A DNA stretch of 64,000 bases, taken from NCBI GenBank assembly GCA_022539475.1, contig VCMS01000004.1, positions 186,001-250,000 of the forward strand, given 5' to 3'. How positions within the stretch are numbered: the stretch's first letter is position 1; each line of letters starts with the position of its first letter. Under the pieces are notes generated by a model, which saw only the letters and a program-made list of their open reading frames with translations, was not told the origin of the DNA and did not search any database. Positions 12,101 to 20,301 of the stretch are shown here, one piece after another. This DNA comes from Gracilaria domingensis. Its lineage: Eukaryota; Rhodophyta; Florideophyceae; Gracilariales; Gracilariaceae. The translations under genes and the position numbers were made by a program.

Positions 12101-13024
12101 GGTGCTCATTACATTGAGTACTTCATAACAGATGTTGTGACTTCCCCTCCGAGTCTCGCTTCAAGAATGCACTCCGAAGCTTTACTTTATCATCCACATA
12201 GCTACTTTGTGAACGATCACAAGCAGACCAGTTACCCAGGACCTAACGCTTACCCTTCTGGCCGTCTCACCAGAGCACGATACGGTCTTCCTGAGGACTG
12301 CTTTCTCTTTCTCATGCACAATCAACTCTACAAGTTATCACCAGATACCTTCGACGTGTGGGCTCGGATCTTGAAACGTGTACCGAATTCGAAGATATGG
12401 CTTCTTAGGTTTCCGCCAACAGCCGAACAAAGAATAAGGAATGAGGCCCTTGCACGTGGTTTAGGGCCGGACCGACTTTTTTTCACAGATGTAGCCGGAA
12501 AAGAGGAGCATGTGGCTCGGGCTGGGCTTGGTGATTTGTTTTTGGACACTCCTACATGTAACGCACACACTACTGGGACAGACGTCTTGTGGTCGGGAGT
12601 ACCGATGATCACGTGCCCAGGTTCTCTATTCGCGTCCAGAGTGGCAGCTAGTCTTCTTACGGCCGCCGGGTTCCCTGAGCTTGTCGCGCCAGACATGAAT
12701 GCGTACGAGGATCTTGCTGTGGAGCTGGCGACGAACCGGCCTCGCCTCGCGGCAATCCGAGCAAAGCTAGAAGCTTCTAGGTACAATAATGCTCTTTTTG
12801 ATACTGAACGGTGGGTTCGAAATGTGGAAGGTTTGTATTGGCAAGCATGGCGTAACTATGAACGAGGAAATACACCGACTCATATTTATGGCCGCGATGT
12901 TTATGACGGCTCGACAATGGTGACAAGGCCTGTTGCAGTCGAAGGAATGCATACTGGCGCAAGTTCAAGTCGTTCGGAGACGATGTTGCGTGAGAGAATG
13001 TATAACCCCGCTCTAGTTGCATGA
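9164..13024 (+). CDS. OGT: O-linked N-acetylglucosamine transferase (OGT/SECRET AGENT type, GT41)
   Basis: Transfers GlcNAc from UDP-GlcNAc to Ser/Thr of nuclear and cytosolic proteins. Single exon, 1286 residues. Residues 1 to about 430 are Pro/Gln/His-rich low complexity. TPR repeats occupy about 440-695 (e.g. AWNNLGNAMRARVAIFDAM, HANLANTYKDLNKIEESV). The GT41 catalytic lobes follow from about 790. Active-site features seen: His878 in VSSDYNNHPYSHLTQS; Lys1057 in NQLYKLSPDTFDVWARIL; PNSKIWLLRFP; and AHTTGTDVLWSGVPM with His1135. FMGFPGTLGAHYIEYFITD matches the family strongly. The TPR block is shorter than the 11-13 repeats usual in animals, and a basic Ser-rich insert (about 735-800) separates TPRs from the catalytic part. 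Start 9164 is the first ATG; Met43 (MPAQSHNP) is an alternative. SPINDLY O-fucosyltransferases share this fold, so the donor sugar is not proven. Confidence 0.92.
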   Translation: MAVTLHFAPRLPLPHQLRSRSRLAAPPHPSSSPPAFSVARPVMPAQSHNPFYPPAPAVNPPMHPSLHFHDAQPPFAPMHPVDTRVPPQQDPHLLQHEQPHPPSELYPHSLMLADSSYPHVHPHHQLAVSQRPLQAPPLPQPHPSQQHVQYFEDNNFSSVPGSHTMVDNSQQHVMHVPPFDREHAHLSASHVNNVHASNAHHIHPHFQHHQPKSDAQPLHYLSHPAHSTISSTPLQIPNPQLHKPQQPKQLQPKLPNMPYQMSDRPHIQPHVQEEPSANLSFINTLRPPDSFQPDTHSVLQPQFQAPPPASLQHGAPDDHTSQELLFPNSFVTNSSTHPQPSPNMFAVPSFRISSTDQYVPQQTGQDNLAAPPQAFSTIPLQPTALLLAPAQQPLGQTSAQPLDPSQDLTMQQIVPNAQVPAAPTIPMQDMLAPLQFTVPVDTLESCLAVGRACQSAGYLNLASDVYRACIILCPESAEARAAFTSAMYSQGIYDPNLSEFTGLEFGHVPAEDIFNNVGNTLRNFNRIPEAEMAYRAALSISPRHPDAWNNLGNAMRARVAIFDAMHCYNAALACHPGFPAAHCNLAGLLRDQGKPQEAESHYRAALMGNPNLPEAAAGLGTALRDMGRTDEAIPFYIRAVTLQPDAADHHANLANTYKDLNKIEESVASYKAALSLQPDLPDAFCNMVHSLSVICDWSDRTQNFATLLAIIDKQLVAMMRNPGTPSRLQHTLMGALSNSTPQLVDACGSRSEREGSLSTSTLKEENSDRLARRKYVHHPSSPAVFRKSKLKSRFAKFITSSPSVVSPVLITGLPSVQPFHALIYPLSPEKFKALSAAYASRAESVVAGIPHVLQHWVYPRGPKPRLKVGYVSSDYNNHPYSHLTQSIYGLHGKGTSVECYCYALTPSDNSHWRRRIENEAEHFLDISGLSAKQSAEAIANDGIHVLVNCNGYTKGARTELFALRPAPIQVSFMGFPGTLGAHYIEYFITDVVTSPPSLASRMHSEALLYHPHSYFVNDHKQTSYPGPNAYPSGRLTRARYGLPEDCFLFLMHNQLYKLSPDTFDVWARILKRVPNSKIWLLRFPPTAEQRIRNEALARGLGPDRLFFTDVAGKEEHVARAGLGDLFLDTPTCNAHTTGTDVLWSGVPMITCPGSLFASRVAASLLTAAGFPELVAPDMNAYEDLAVELATNRPRLAAIRAKLEASRYNNALFDTERWVRNVEGLYWQAWRNYERGNTPTHIYGRDVYDGSTMVTRPVAVEGMHTGASSSRSETMLRERMYNPALVA

Positions 13025-15910
13025 CGCCGGTTATTGGTCAATTGTGTTAACAGATAACCATACGTTAGAGATTCGATTCATGGTGCCACGGGAACCTACC
13101 AAAGGGGTTCGCTCGTTTTGTACAGATCGTCCGGAGTGTGCTGCTCGAAGACGGTTCCTCTATTTGAATCTCCTGCTGTCTCGACATTCCAATGCCCTCC
13201 TGTGTAACGGAGAGGAACAGCGCACTCTACTACCTAGATTTCGGCTAGAAGCATGGCTCACTGTGAACATCGTTGGATGAGCTGCAGCGTCTCGACACTT
13301 TGTGACATTCATATACTCGCACACCTCCAGAACCGAAATATGCATGGGAGCTAGTATTCTCACAGACGCCGCCGCTATTTGAGCAAGTTTGTTTGCTTTT
13401 TTTTTGGAGAATACTTGCGTCAGGAGTCGATTGCGTGGCGTGAGATAGCCAGGATGTCGTACCATTTGTAAGCTCGATTGTTCCGCAGTCAGTATTATCG
13501 GTTGAGAAATGTTGCGTGCAAGCAAGCACTGCATCATGATGAAGGTTGGATTGTCTGTATTTCCGCTTTGATATAATCCGATTGATGGGGTTGGATACGT
13601 ACAGACACAAATCTCAGCTACTGCAAAGCAAGCTCGTTGAGTTAGGAAGTAACCCTACGCAAGTTGCGTGCAGATGATTATCGATCTGTTTTATATTAGA
13701 GATCCTAACAAAATGTAGATAGAAATAGGTAGAGCACTCGCACAGTGCTTCGATCGGGCTCTTTGGACGAGCCTATGTTTTAATATTCAACGACGGCTGC
13801 CCAGCAGAAAGAGAACTCTCTTTGCTGCTCTCTTCACTGTCGCCTCCCCGGTCCTTGTCGCACGATTGCAGCGCGCTATTCGCCTCCGATGACCATGATT
13901 TCTTCGTAGAAGTGTAGCGAGTCGAACTTTTGAAGCATGCCTCTATCCTCTGATGAAATCAGATTCTCAATTGGGGTTGCTCAACCTTCAGAGCAATCTG
14001 GGAAAGCTCGAGCGGATTCTTTCTCAGAATGAACCGACACCGCGGAGCTTCTGCGGCTGACCTCTGTAGAGCGAAGCAGACTCTTACAGTCCCGAAGATG
14101 ATATGCGTCATAACATCGTCGGGATTCAAGGAGTCTGTCATCATATGACGATCATTAACGGCAGAAACCTACCGATTGTCTTCTCACTAGCTAAGTGCTC
14201 GAACTACGCTGTTACCGAATATTCTCGTACTTTCGTGTTGTAGCGCACAGTGAGTATAGCACAGCTACTGATTGTCGCCCGGAAAGATGTGACTCTCGTT
14301 CAGAGTCCATGTGTTAGGTTGCCGATTGTGGATGCGGTAGAGAGGACTTGTACATTGGTGCGTCTTTGGCAAACCTACGCGTAGGAGAAATTTGCGTATA
14401 CGTTTTACAATAGGGAGAGAAAGGAAGAGAGAGATCTTTGATATTGCGCAAAGTGTGCAGAAACTGTGCACTGCCCAGCGAAAGTCTTAGAAAGCCTCTT
14501 CACATGAACCCGTTTTGGGTAACGGAGAACTGTTTTATGTAGAACTCTACTATAAAGCCTCTCCCCGCGAAATATTACTCTTGCAAGAGAAGTTTTACAG
14601 ACCTTAGTGTGTGTGTGTGTCTGAAACGCGTACGCTAATTCCTCGTACGCGTAGGTTCGCTAAATACCCAGCAACCTATGATACATCTATACCGCAGCCA
14701 CTAACCACCTTTCAGTGTCCGTGCTACACTCACAGGCTACGACAGGAGAGTATTAGATTTCTTAGGTGACTAGTATGTGTACCGTCGTGCTTATGAGGTA
14801 GAACACTATAATGTCTATCCGAAGATAGGAGACACTGAAAAAGGCTTGTCGATAATCGATATGCACGCGTACGGCTGGGTCAAGTCCTGCGCACTCTGTA
14901 TTATCGGTTCGAGTCGTGAGACCTTGCTCTCGCTCACTACTGAAGTATCCCCCCAACCTAGATGGACCAATTTCAATCCCTCGTTCTTGACCGCACAATC
15001 CTAGTTCTGACGTAAGTACCAAGTACAAATGAAAAGTACAGCTGAGAAGGAGGAGTTGCCAATAGGGCCAACTCCTTCTAATGGCGTCTTCTAACAAGAA
15101 TATATGTCTAGTGTAAATGACACCTCTACTGGAAACTTTTGGACGTTCGTGTTACATTTGACATGTTCTTGTCATATGCTGCCGGTGAAAGCCCTCTCTT
15201 CTAGTTCTCTCAGAAGTTGATATATCTCTGGGCACATATGATCCGCCTTCTCGTGGTGTGCCTGACTTTCCTCCGGGAAAGCGAAACGGATCGCGTTCGG
15301 GTCTCCAATGGAGGCCGACACTTTTAGTTGGCCTTTTTAGTGAGAGAGCAGTTCTTTCAGAAGCGCTCCGCAGCTAGCTCTAGTTAAGCCAGGGCGCCCA
15401 TAAATGAGAGAGAGATATATCTCTCTCTATTTATGAGCATAACAGCCTAATTCCGGCGAGCTAATAACGTTTTTGTTGAATGAGGCGTTCTCTCAGGAAG
15501 GCCAAAACCTTTTCAGGCCATTTTCTAATCAACGTACTAACAGCAAGACCCTATCGAACACTTAGAGCGGGCAAACACAAACGTCGAGACAAAGCTCTCG
15601 TGGGGCATCTCAAAAGATAATGCTCAAGTTAAGATCTATACAGCCTGGAGCTGGTATGGATAGCCTGTACGAGCCCTTTGCAAACGCAAGAACAAGCGCA
15701 ATTATTGACATCAGGATGAACTGTTTATTAAAAAAATCATCACCGGTAGGACAGGCAACTGATCACTACGTTCGTTCGTTCGTTGAGCCGTTGAGCAGTC
15801 TATAACTTCTCCTTGGAACAGATATCCTGGTGCTCTCGCCAGAATGGCGTAACGTTCATGGGTTTTGCGTCAGCCTGCCGTTTCCATATTACGAGTTCTG
15901 CTGGGAAGTC
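13025..15910. other. 2.9-kb spacer with hairpin-forming sequence, no clear gene
   Basis: The only open frames are short and unrecognised, such as 13160-13537 on the minus strand (basic; no known motif). It contains a (GT)n run near 14606-14620, a small perfect inverted repeat (ACGCGTACG at 14626-14634 and its complement at 14644-14652), and the larger inverted repeat listed separately at 15312-15520. It probably includes the OGT 3' end and the COX11 promoter. Confidence 0.55.
15312..15520. repeat. Long imperfect inverted repeat (foldback) centred near 15417
   Basis: The core at 15399-15435 reads CATAAAT, then GA-repeat, TATA, CT-repeat, ATTTATG. Outer arms also pair imperfectly: GGCC...TTTTAGTTGGCC...GAGAGAG (15313-15348) against the complement of TCTCAGGAAGGCCAAAACC...GGCC (15490-15519), and TAGTTAAGCC (15381-15390) against GGCTGTTATG-side sequence (15430-15455). 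It could be a MITE-like foldback element or a transcribed hairpin. No target-site duplication was confirmed. Confidence 0.6.
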
Positions 15911-16741
15911 ATGTATCCGGTGCAGACCAGGAGCTTGTTTCAGCAATTACAACGTCGTGTCTCACGGACGGGTCAGCTCTTTAGCTTCAGCGCTGTAGGA
16001 GGTTCATTGGATTCACAACTGTTGGTTGTGAGGAAATCTTTGCTCTCAACCCGGCCTTCTCGCCTACACTCCACAAGTACTAGAACTCGCAATGAATTTC
16101 GTGGAGCTCGTCGAAGTCCGGAGAGGGAGGCGGCCATAAGGGAGCGAAATCGCAATTTTGCCGCTTGGGCAGCTGCGCTCGCCCTGGCCACTGTGGGTCT
16201 CTCTTATGCCTCTGTGCCACTGTATCGTGTCTTTTGTCAGGTGACTGGGTTTGGGGGAACAGTTCGAACGAAGGACGGAGAGGACAGTGACGGGTTCATT
16301 ACCGCCATTGATGAAGCAAAGGTTGTAGAGGATCGACCTATCAAGATTCGTTTCAATGCAGACATCTCTGCTCACGTTCCTTGGCGCTTTACTCCTCTTC
16401 AATCGGAGGTAGTTGTACTTCCAGGCGAAACAGCTCTGGCGTTCTACGCGGCGAAGAATCTTTCTGCAGAGCCGATCACGGGTATCGCCACGTACAACGT
16501 GACGCCAGCGAAAGCCGCAATCTACTTCAACAAAGTGCAATGCTTTTGCTTCGATGAGCAGCGTTTGAAACCCGGAGAAGCTCTTGACATGCCAGTATTC
16601 TTTTACATTGATCCTGAGTTCGCCAGCGATGAAAATATGGCTGATGTCAAAGATATAATGCTTTCATATACATTCTTCAAGGCTGAGGATGTCACTCCAG
16701 AACAGTTGCAGCGTGCTCAAGCTGCAGCAATGGGAAAATAA
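15911..16741 (+). CDS. COX11: Cytochrome c oxidase assembly protein COX11 (copper chaperone)
   Basis: Delivers copper to the CuB site of cytochrome c oxidase subunit 1 from the intermembrane-space face of the inner mitochondrial membrane. 276 residues from the ATG at 15911 (MYPVQTRSLFQQLQRRV), which starts an Arg/Ser-rich mitochondrial presequence; an upstream ATG at 15830 is less likely. A single membrane segment (FAAWAAALALATVGLSYASVP, about 82-102) precedes the soluble domain. The copper motif CFCFDEQ begins at Cys211 (family form CFCFEEQ), and PVFFYIDPEFASDENM fits the family. Single exon. Its stop lies 87 bp from the VPS41 stop on the other strand. Works with SCO1, also in this window but not adjacent. 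Confidence 0.95.
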   Translation: MYPVQTRSLFQQLQRRVSRTGQLFSFSAVGGSLDSQLLVVRKSLLSTRPSRLHSTSTRTRNEFRGARRSPEREAAIRERNRNFAAWAAALALATVGLSYASVPLYRVFCQVTGFGGTVRTKDGEDSDGFITAIDEAKVVEDRPIKIRFNADISAHVPWRFTPLQSEVVVLPGETALAFYAAKNLSAEPITGIATYNVTPAKAAIYFNKVQCFCFDEQRLKPGEALDMPVFFYIDPEFASDENMADVKDIMLSYTFFKAEDVTPEQLQRAQAAAMGK

Positions 16742-16828
16742 GGACGGAGAGAAGAAAAGTGTTATGTTAAGTACGTTATTGAAGTTAGTCTAGTTGAATA
16801 TCTATCAGGGAAGCAGTCGGACATCCCG

Positions 16829-19621
16829 TCATGGGAGTACCGACACACACCTGTCTAATTTGCTGAGCAACTCGCTGGCGTCGTGATGTAGCGCAGCGGC
16901 GGCATCTTCACGAAGCGCTCTCTCCAACGCAGCATCGACAAGGATGCGATGGAGACGATCTCGGAGGTGTGGGATTCTCATCTCCGAGTTAAGAAGCGGC
17001 ACAAGGCGAACGGGATCCACTTTTCCTCCTGCTGGACTATCTAGCAATGCTGCAAGGGTATCTGCATGTGTTTTGGCATGTTCGATGAGTCGCTCCCACA
17101 GAATGGCATCTCCAAGATCTGAGGCAAACTCTATTGCCGCGAAAGTGTCTCCGAGTTCGTTGAGCAAAATATCCATACTTGCGTTCAGGTCCCCCATGTT
17201 GGACAGAACAAAAACACGTTCCTGAGCCAGGTGACCTGGCTTAAAACCCTTTGGACCCCCCATCTCTTCCAGAGCGCGATCCAAAGAATAATGTCTACTC
17301 GTGCCCAAGAAATTGAACAGAAGCCCAGGGGCTCCATGTTGAACGTAAAGTTTTAGAAGATGGTTGTGATACTTTGGAGCCTGCTCTGGGTCCAGCCGAA
17401 ATACAGCGTGGAGGTACATGAAAGTCCACTCGGAATTGTCCAGTTTCATTAGTATTGGTACCACAGCTTCTGGGGGCAAGATTGTCTCTGGTGCATGCGA
17501 GAGAATATCGGTAGCAGCACTAGGGTCGATTTTGTAGAGCCCTTGAATAGTTTCTGGGGATCTAACGGCCTCATAGAGATTATGTGACCGAATATAATCG
17601 TATACTTTAGGAGATTCATCTCTGAGAAGCAGGTTTAGGTTTTCATCATGTCTTCCCGAAAGGCCGTACATCATTAGTAATCCCTCTCTTAAAGCTTCTC
17701 TGCCTTCCTTTGTGAGCCACTTTTGCTTCTCTTCTTTTGCCAGTCGCTCTTCAATTGCTATTGTGACCGCTGAGACGCCATAGACATTGGCCGGCCATGT
17801 TTTTAACACATGCAACATTACCTCTGGGTCACTATTGCAAAGTTCTGCCAAGATATCATTGTAGGTTGCTTCATCAAGATTAGGTTCATAGGTTGGAATC
17901 ACAGGGGCAATGACCTCCAATTTATGAGCCTTTCGGAAGATTGCAATCCAGCCCTCCCAACGTTTCTTTCTTTTCGCCATTACTTTTTCCCTACCTCGCA
18001 TTCCAAAGTATGGGGTTGTCGTTGTTATGGTTTCTCCCAAGACAGAGGCAAGTCTAAGATACTCTCCGTCTTCGCGAAGGGAGTCCAAGAATTGCTCACC
18101 TACATCTTCCAATGAAACTTCTGCCCTTCTCAGACTTCCACCTGGAGCATTTTGAGCGATTTCAAGGGCATCAGAGAACCTATTTTGTCCAAGGAGCCAT
18201 TTCACTCTCTCAGCGGTAGTAAGCGATCGCACATACACTACTTCTTGCTTTGCAACAATCTTGTTTTCAACCTCTGTCCCGCTCTGTTGCTTGGAGCCAC
18301 AGAGATGACCAAAGATTAGAACCAATGGGTCACCACCTGGAATGGTGTCCATGTAGGCATCGCAAAGGTCTTGATGAGGCATGCGCATGCTCTTTTTGCT
18401 TCTACCATCGGCTGAAATAAGATGCAAGGCTAGTCCTCTTGACGGCGTGCCCAATAAAGCGACATTTTCATTTTCACCAAACGGAACTAAGCCGAGCAAA
18501 GGAGAGTCCACTGCCATGTTATTTACCGAGTGCCTCATCACGTCCAACTCTTCTTCAGAGAGTTCCGCAATTGGGAGGGCTTCACGGTTGAGCTTGAACA
18601 CAAGCTTTATGTCGCGAACCGGAATCCGTTGCGAGCGGTCTTCTGGCTGAACAACGTCTTTGTGCGGACGAATACGTACTATGCGAGCACCGGTTGGCCA
18701 TGTCACGTACAGCATCACTGTGGATTCACTGTGCTGCGACAGAGGTTCTGAAAAGTTCTGTTCCATAAAGATCTTGGTTTTCAGAGACCATGTTTTAGCG
18801 GCTGTCATTTGAGAGGATGAAGACTTCTTGCTGCCAGAGTCACTACGCCTTGCGGATGGTGCTAACTCATTTCTGTCACGATTCTCGTCAGAGAGGTCTT
18901 GGTCTATGAGTTTTGGTAGCGGAGAGCGCATTGGTGACGGTGGGGCGCTAGAACCCGGGGATTCTACGCGGCAAACAGGAATGCCTGCACGAGTATCGTA
19001 GACGTACACGCTTTCAGATATAGCGTACGCAAGCAAATGTTGTACCCATGAAAGTGAGGAAGCAGGCTCCGGAAGACGTTCCTCAATGATGATGTCGGTT
19101 CCACCAAACCAGCCTGCGGTATACAAGGCTACTCGGCCAGAAGCATCAGCGTAAGCAACACGGTCGCCATGACGTGGCTTTCCAAAGTTAGGGTCCACCG
19201 CGAGAGCAACAACATCCTTGTCCACATGCTTGGTGAAGGATACGGTAGCATCGCTAAGCATAGACTTGTCGGTGGACGAAGTCTGAGAGGAAGCATTTCC
19301 GCCAGTGAACAACCTTGCAGCACGAATATCCGCTCGCGCGGCACCCGCAGAAGCTACTACCTCGTCCGCGCCCAGACCACCGCCAAGGGCGACGGCGACG
19401 ATGGGGCCAACATGCAGAGATTGGTGGTGGTCTAGTCGGTTGCCGAATACGTCATAGAGAGATAGGGAGCCGTCGGAAAGACCAAGAACAACGAGTTTTG
19501 CAGACGTGGCGGCGCAAGTTACGTAGAATTCAGAGGGGGAAGAAGAAGGTGGAGCACTGCCTTCAGAGGCAAAAGCTGCAACTGAAAATGAAGGCTCTTG
19601 CATTATAGAGTCCGAGAGCAT
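16829..19621 (-). CDS. VPS41: HOPS complex subunit VPS41, lacking the C-terminal RING
   Basis: VPS41 tethers late endosomes and vacuoles as part of HOPS. 930 residues from the ATG at 19621 (MLSDSIMQEPS; a second Met is 6 residues on). The open frame extends upstream only from non-ATG codons. The N-terminal half is a WD-like beta-propeller (e.g. LVVLGLSDGSLSLYDVFG). The C-terminal half is the clathrin-heavy-chain-like repeat region: KWLLGQNRFSDALEIA, HNLYEAVRSPETIQGLYKID, FMYLHAVFRL, ERVFVLSNMGDLNASMDILL and the near-terminal IPHLRDRLHRILVDA...LLSKL. In animal and fungal VPS41 a RING-H2 follows this point directly; here the frame stops about 10 residues later. A possible splice donor (ACAG before GTGTGT) sits at the end, but only 87 bp separate the stop from COX11, which is too little for a RING exon. 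Confidence 0.87.
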   Translation of the reverse strand: MLSDSIMQEPSFSVAAFASEGSAPPSSSPSEFYVTCAATSAKLVVLGLSDGSLSLYDVFGNRLDHHQSLHVGPIVAVALGGGLGADEVVASAGAARADIRAARLFTGGNASSQTSSTDKSMLSDATVSFTKHVDKDVVALAVDPNFGKPRHGDRVAYADASGRVALYTAGWFGGTDIIIEERLPEPASSLSWVQHLLAYAISESVYVYDTRAGIPVCRVESPGSSAPPSPMRSPLPKLIDQDLSDENRDRNELAPSARRSDSGSKKSSSSQMTAAKTWSLKTKIFMEQNFSEPLSQHSESTVMLYVTWPTGARIVRIRPHKDVVQPEDRSQRIPVRDIKLVFKLNREALPIAELSEEELDVMRHSVNNMAVDSPLLGLVPFGENENVALLGTPSRGLALHLISADGRSKKSMRMPHQDLCDAYMDTIPGGDPLVLIFGHLCGSKQQSGTEVENKIVAKQEVVYVRSLTTAERVKWLLGQNRFSDALEIAQNAPGGSLRRAEVSLEDVGEQFLDSLREDGEYLRLASVLGETITTTTPYFGMRGREKVMAKRKKRWEGWIAIFRKAHKLEVIAPVIPTYEPNLDEATYNDILAELCNSDPEVMLHVLKTWPANVYGVSAVTIAIEERLAKEEKQKWLTKEGREALREGLLMMYGLSGRHDENLNLLLRDESPKVYDYIRSHNLYEAVRSPETIQGLYKIDPSAATDILSHAPETILPPEAVVPILMKLDNSEWTFMYLHAVFRLDPEQAPKYHNHLLKLYVQHGAPGLLFNFLGTSRHYSLDRALEEMGGPKGFKPGHLAQERVFVLSNMGDLNASMDILLNELGDTFAAIEFASDLGDAILWERLIEHAKTHADTLAALLDSPAGGKVDPVRLVPLLNSEMRIPHLRDRLHRILVDAALERALREDAAAALHHDASELLSKLDRCVSVLP

Positions 19622-20301
19622 GGAGTCATGTGGAAGTAGAGCTCTTCGTGGCAGGAAAAGGGAACAATATCGGAAGCTTTGCGTGAATGCGTGGCGCAAG
19701 GTTCGTGGGAGAGTTGACCCCTAAGGGGAGGAGGCGTGGATTGCCGCTAAGCGGCCCGAAAGATGGCCGTCGCAAGCAAGTGACGGAATGCTGTCACTAA
19801 CCGTGAGATGCATCTCTATCGCATTTCATCGGCATGCCTTGCTTCGTATTCGAGCCTACCACGTGTTTGCCGTGGCACAAGAAAGGCATGCATGCGTGCC
19901 AACGTCAGCTGATTCTACAGGCGTAAATCCACTTGTGTCTTGTTGGATCGTGTGGAACCAAAATTGGTTCCAATTCAAACAATGGCAACAAAGCCCAGTA
20001 TTGATTGATAAATATTGATCATCTAGCCAATGAAAACGCCCCAAAGACGTCACTAGTAGCTCTCATTCCCTCATGTCTTGAGGTTCAATGAAATCCCTGA
20101 CCGGGAGCCCGAGCGTCAACTTTAACATCGTCCTATTTATCCCTGGTAACTCATGCCCGTTTGATGATCTCAGTCTTCATCTACGAGAAATACGAGGAGC
20201 AGCTTTGCTTTTCATACTTCTATACGCATCCGCGTTAATCTGGGGCAACCCCTTTTCTCCAACGGCGACCTCTCGCCTGGAACAACCTGCTCTGGAAAGC
20301 C
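19622..20301. promoter_or_regulatory. Divergent promoter region of VPS41 and ERO1
   Basis: 680 bp between two head-to-head starts. AT-richer than other divergent regions here, with an inverted CCAAAATTGG-like sequence near 19960 and CAATATTGAT-type stretches around 20000-20020. Two short open frames lie here without supporting motifs. The role is inferred from position only. Confidence 0.45.

Noticed and set aside
13160-13610. Two overlapping minus-strand frames (about 120 codons each)
   Set aside because: Overlap in different phases, no recognisable domain and no clear splice signals; kept only as a note in the spacer entry.
14895-14925. tRNA-like GGTTCGAGTC box
   Set aside because: No matching A-box, acceptor stem or anticodon arm around it.
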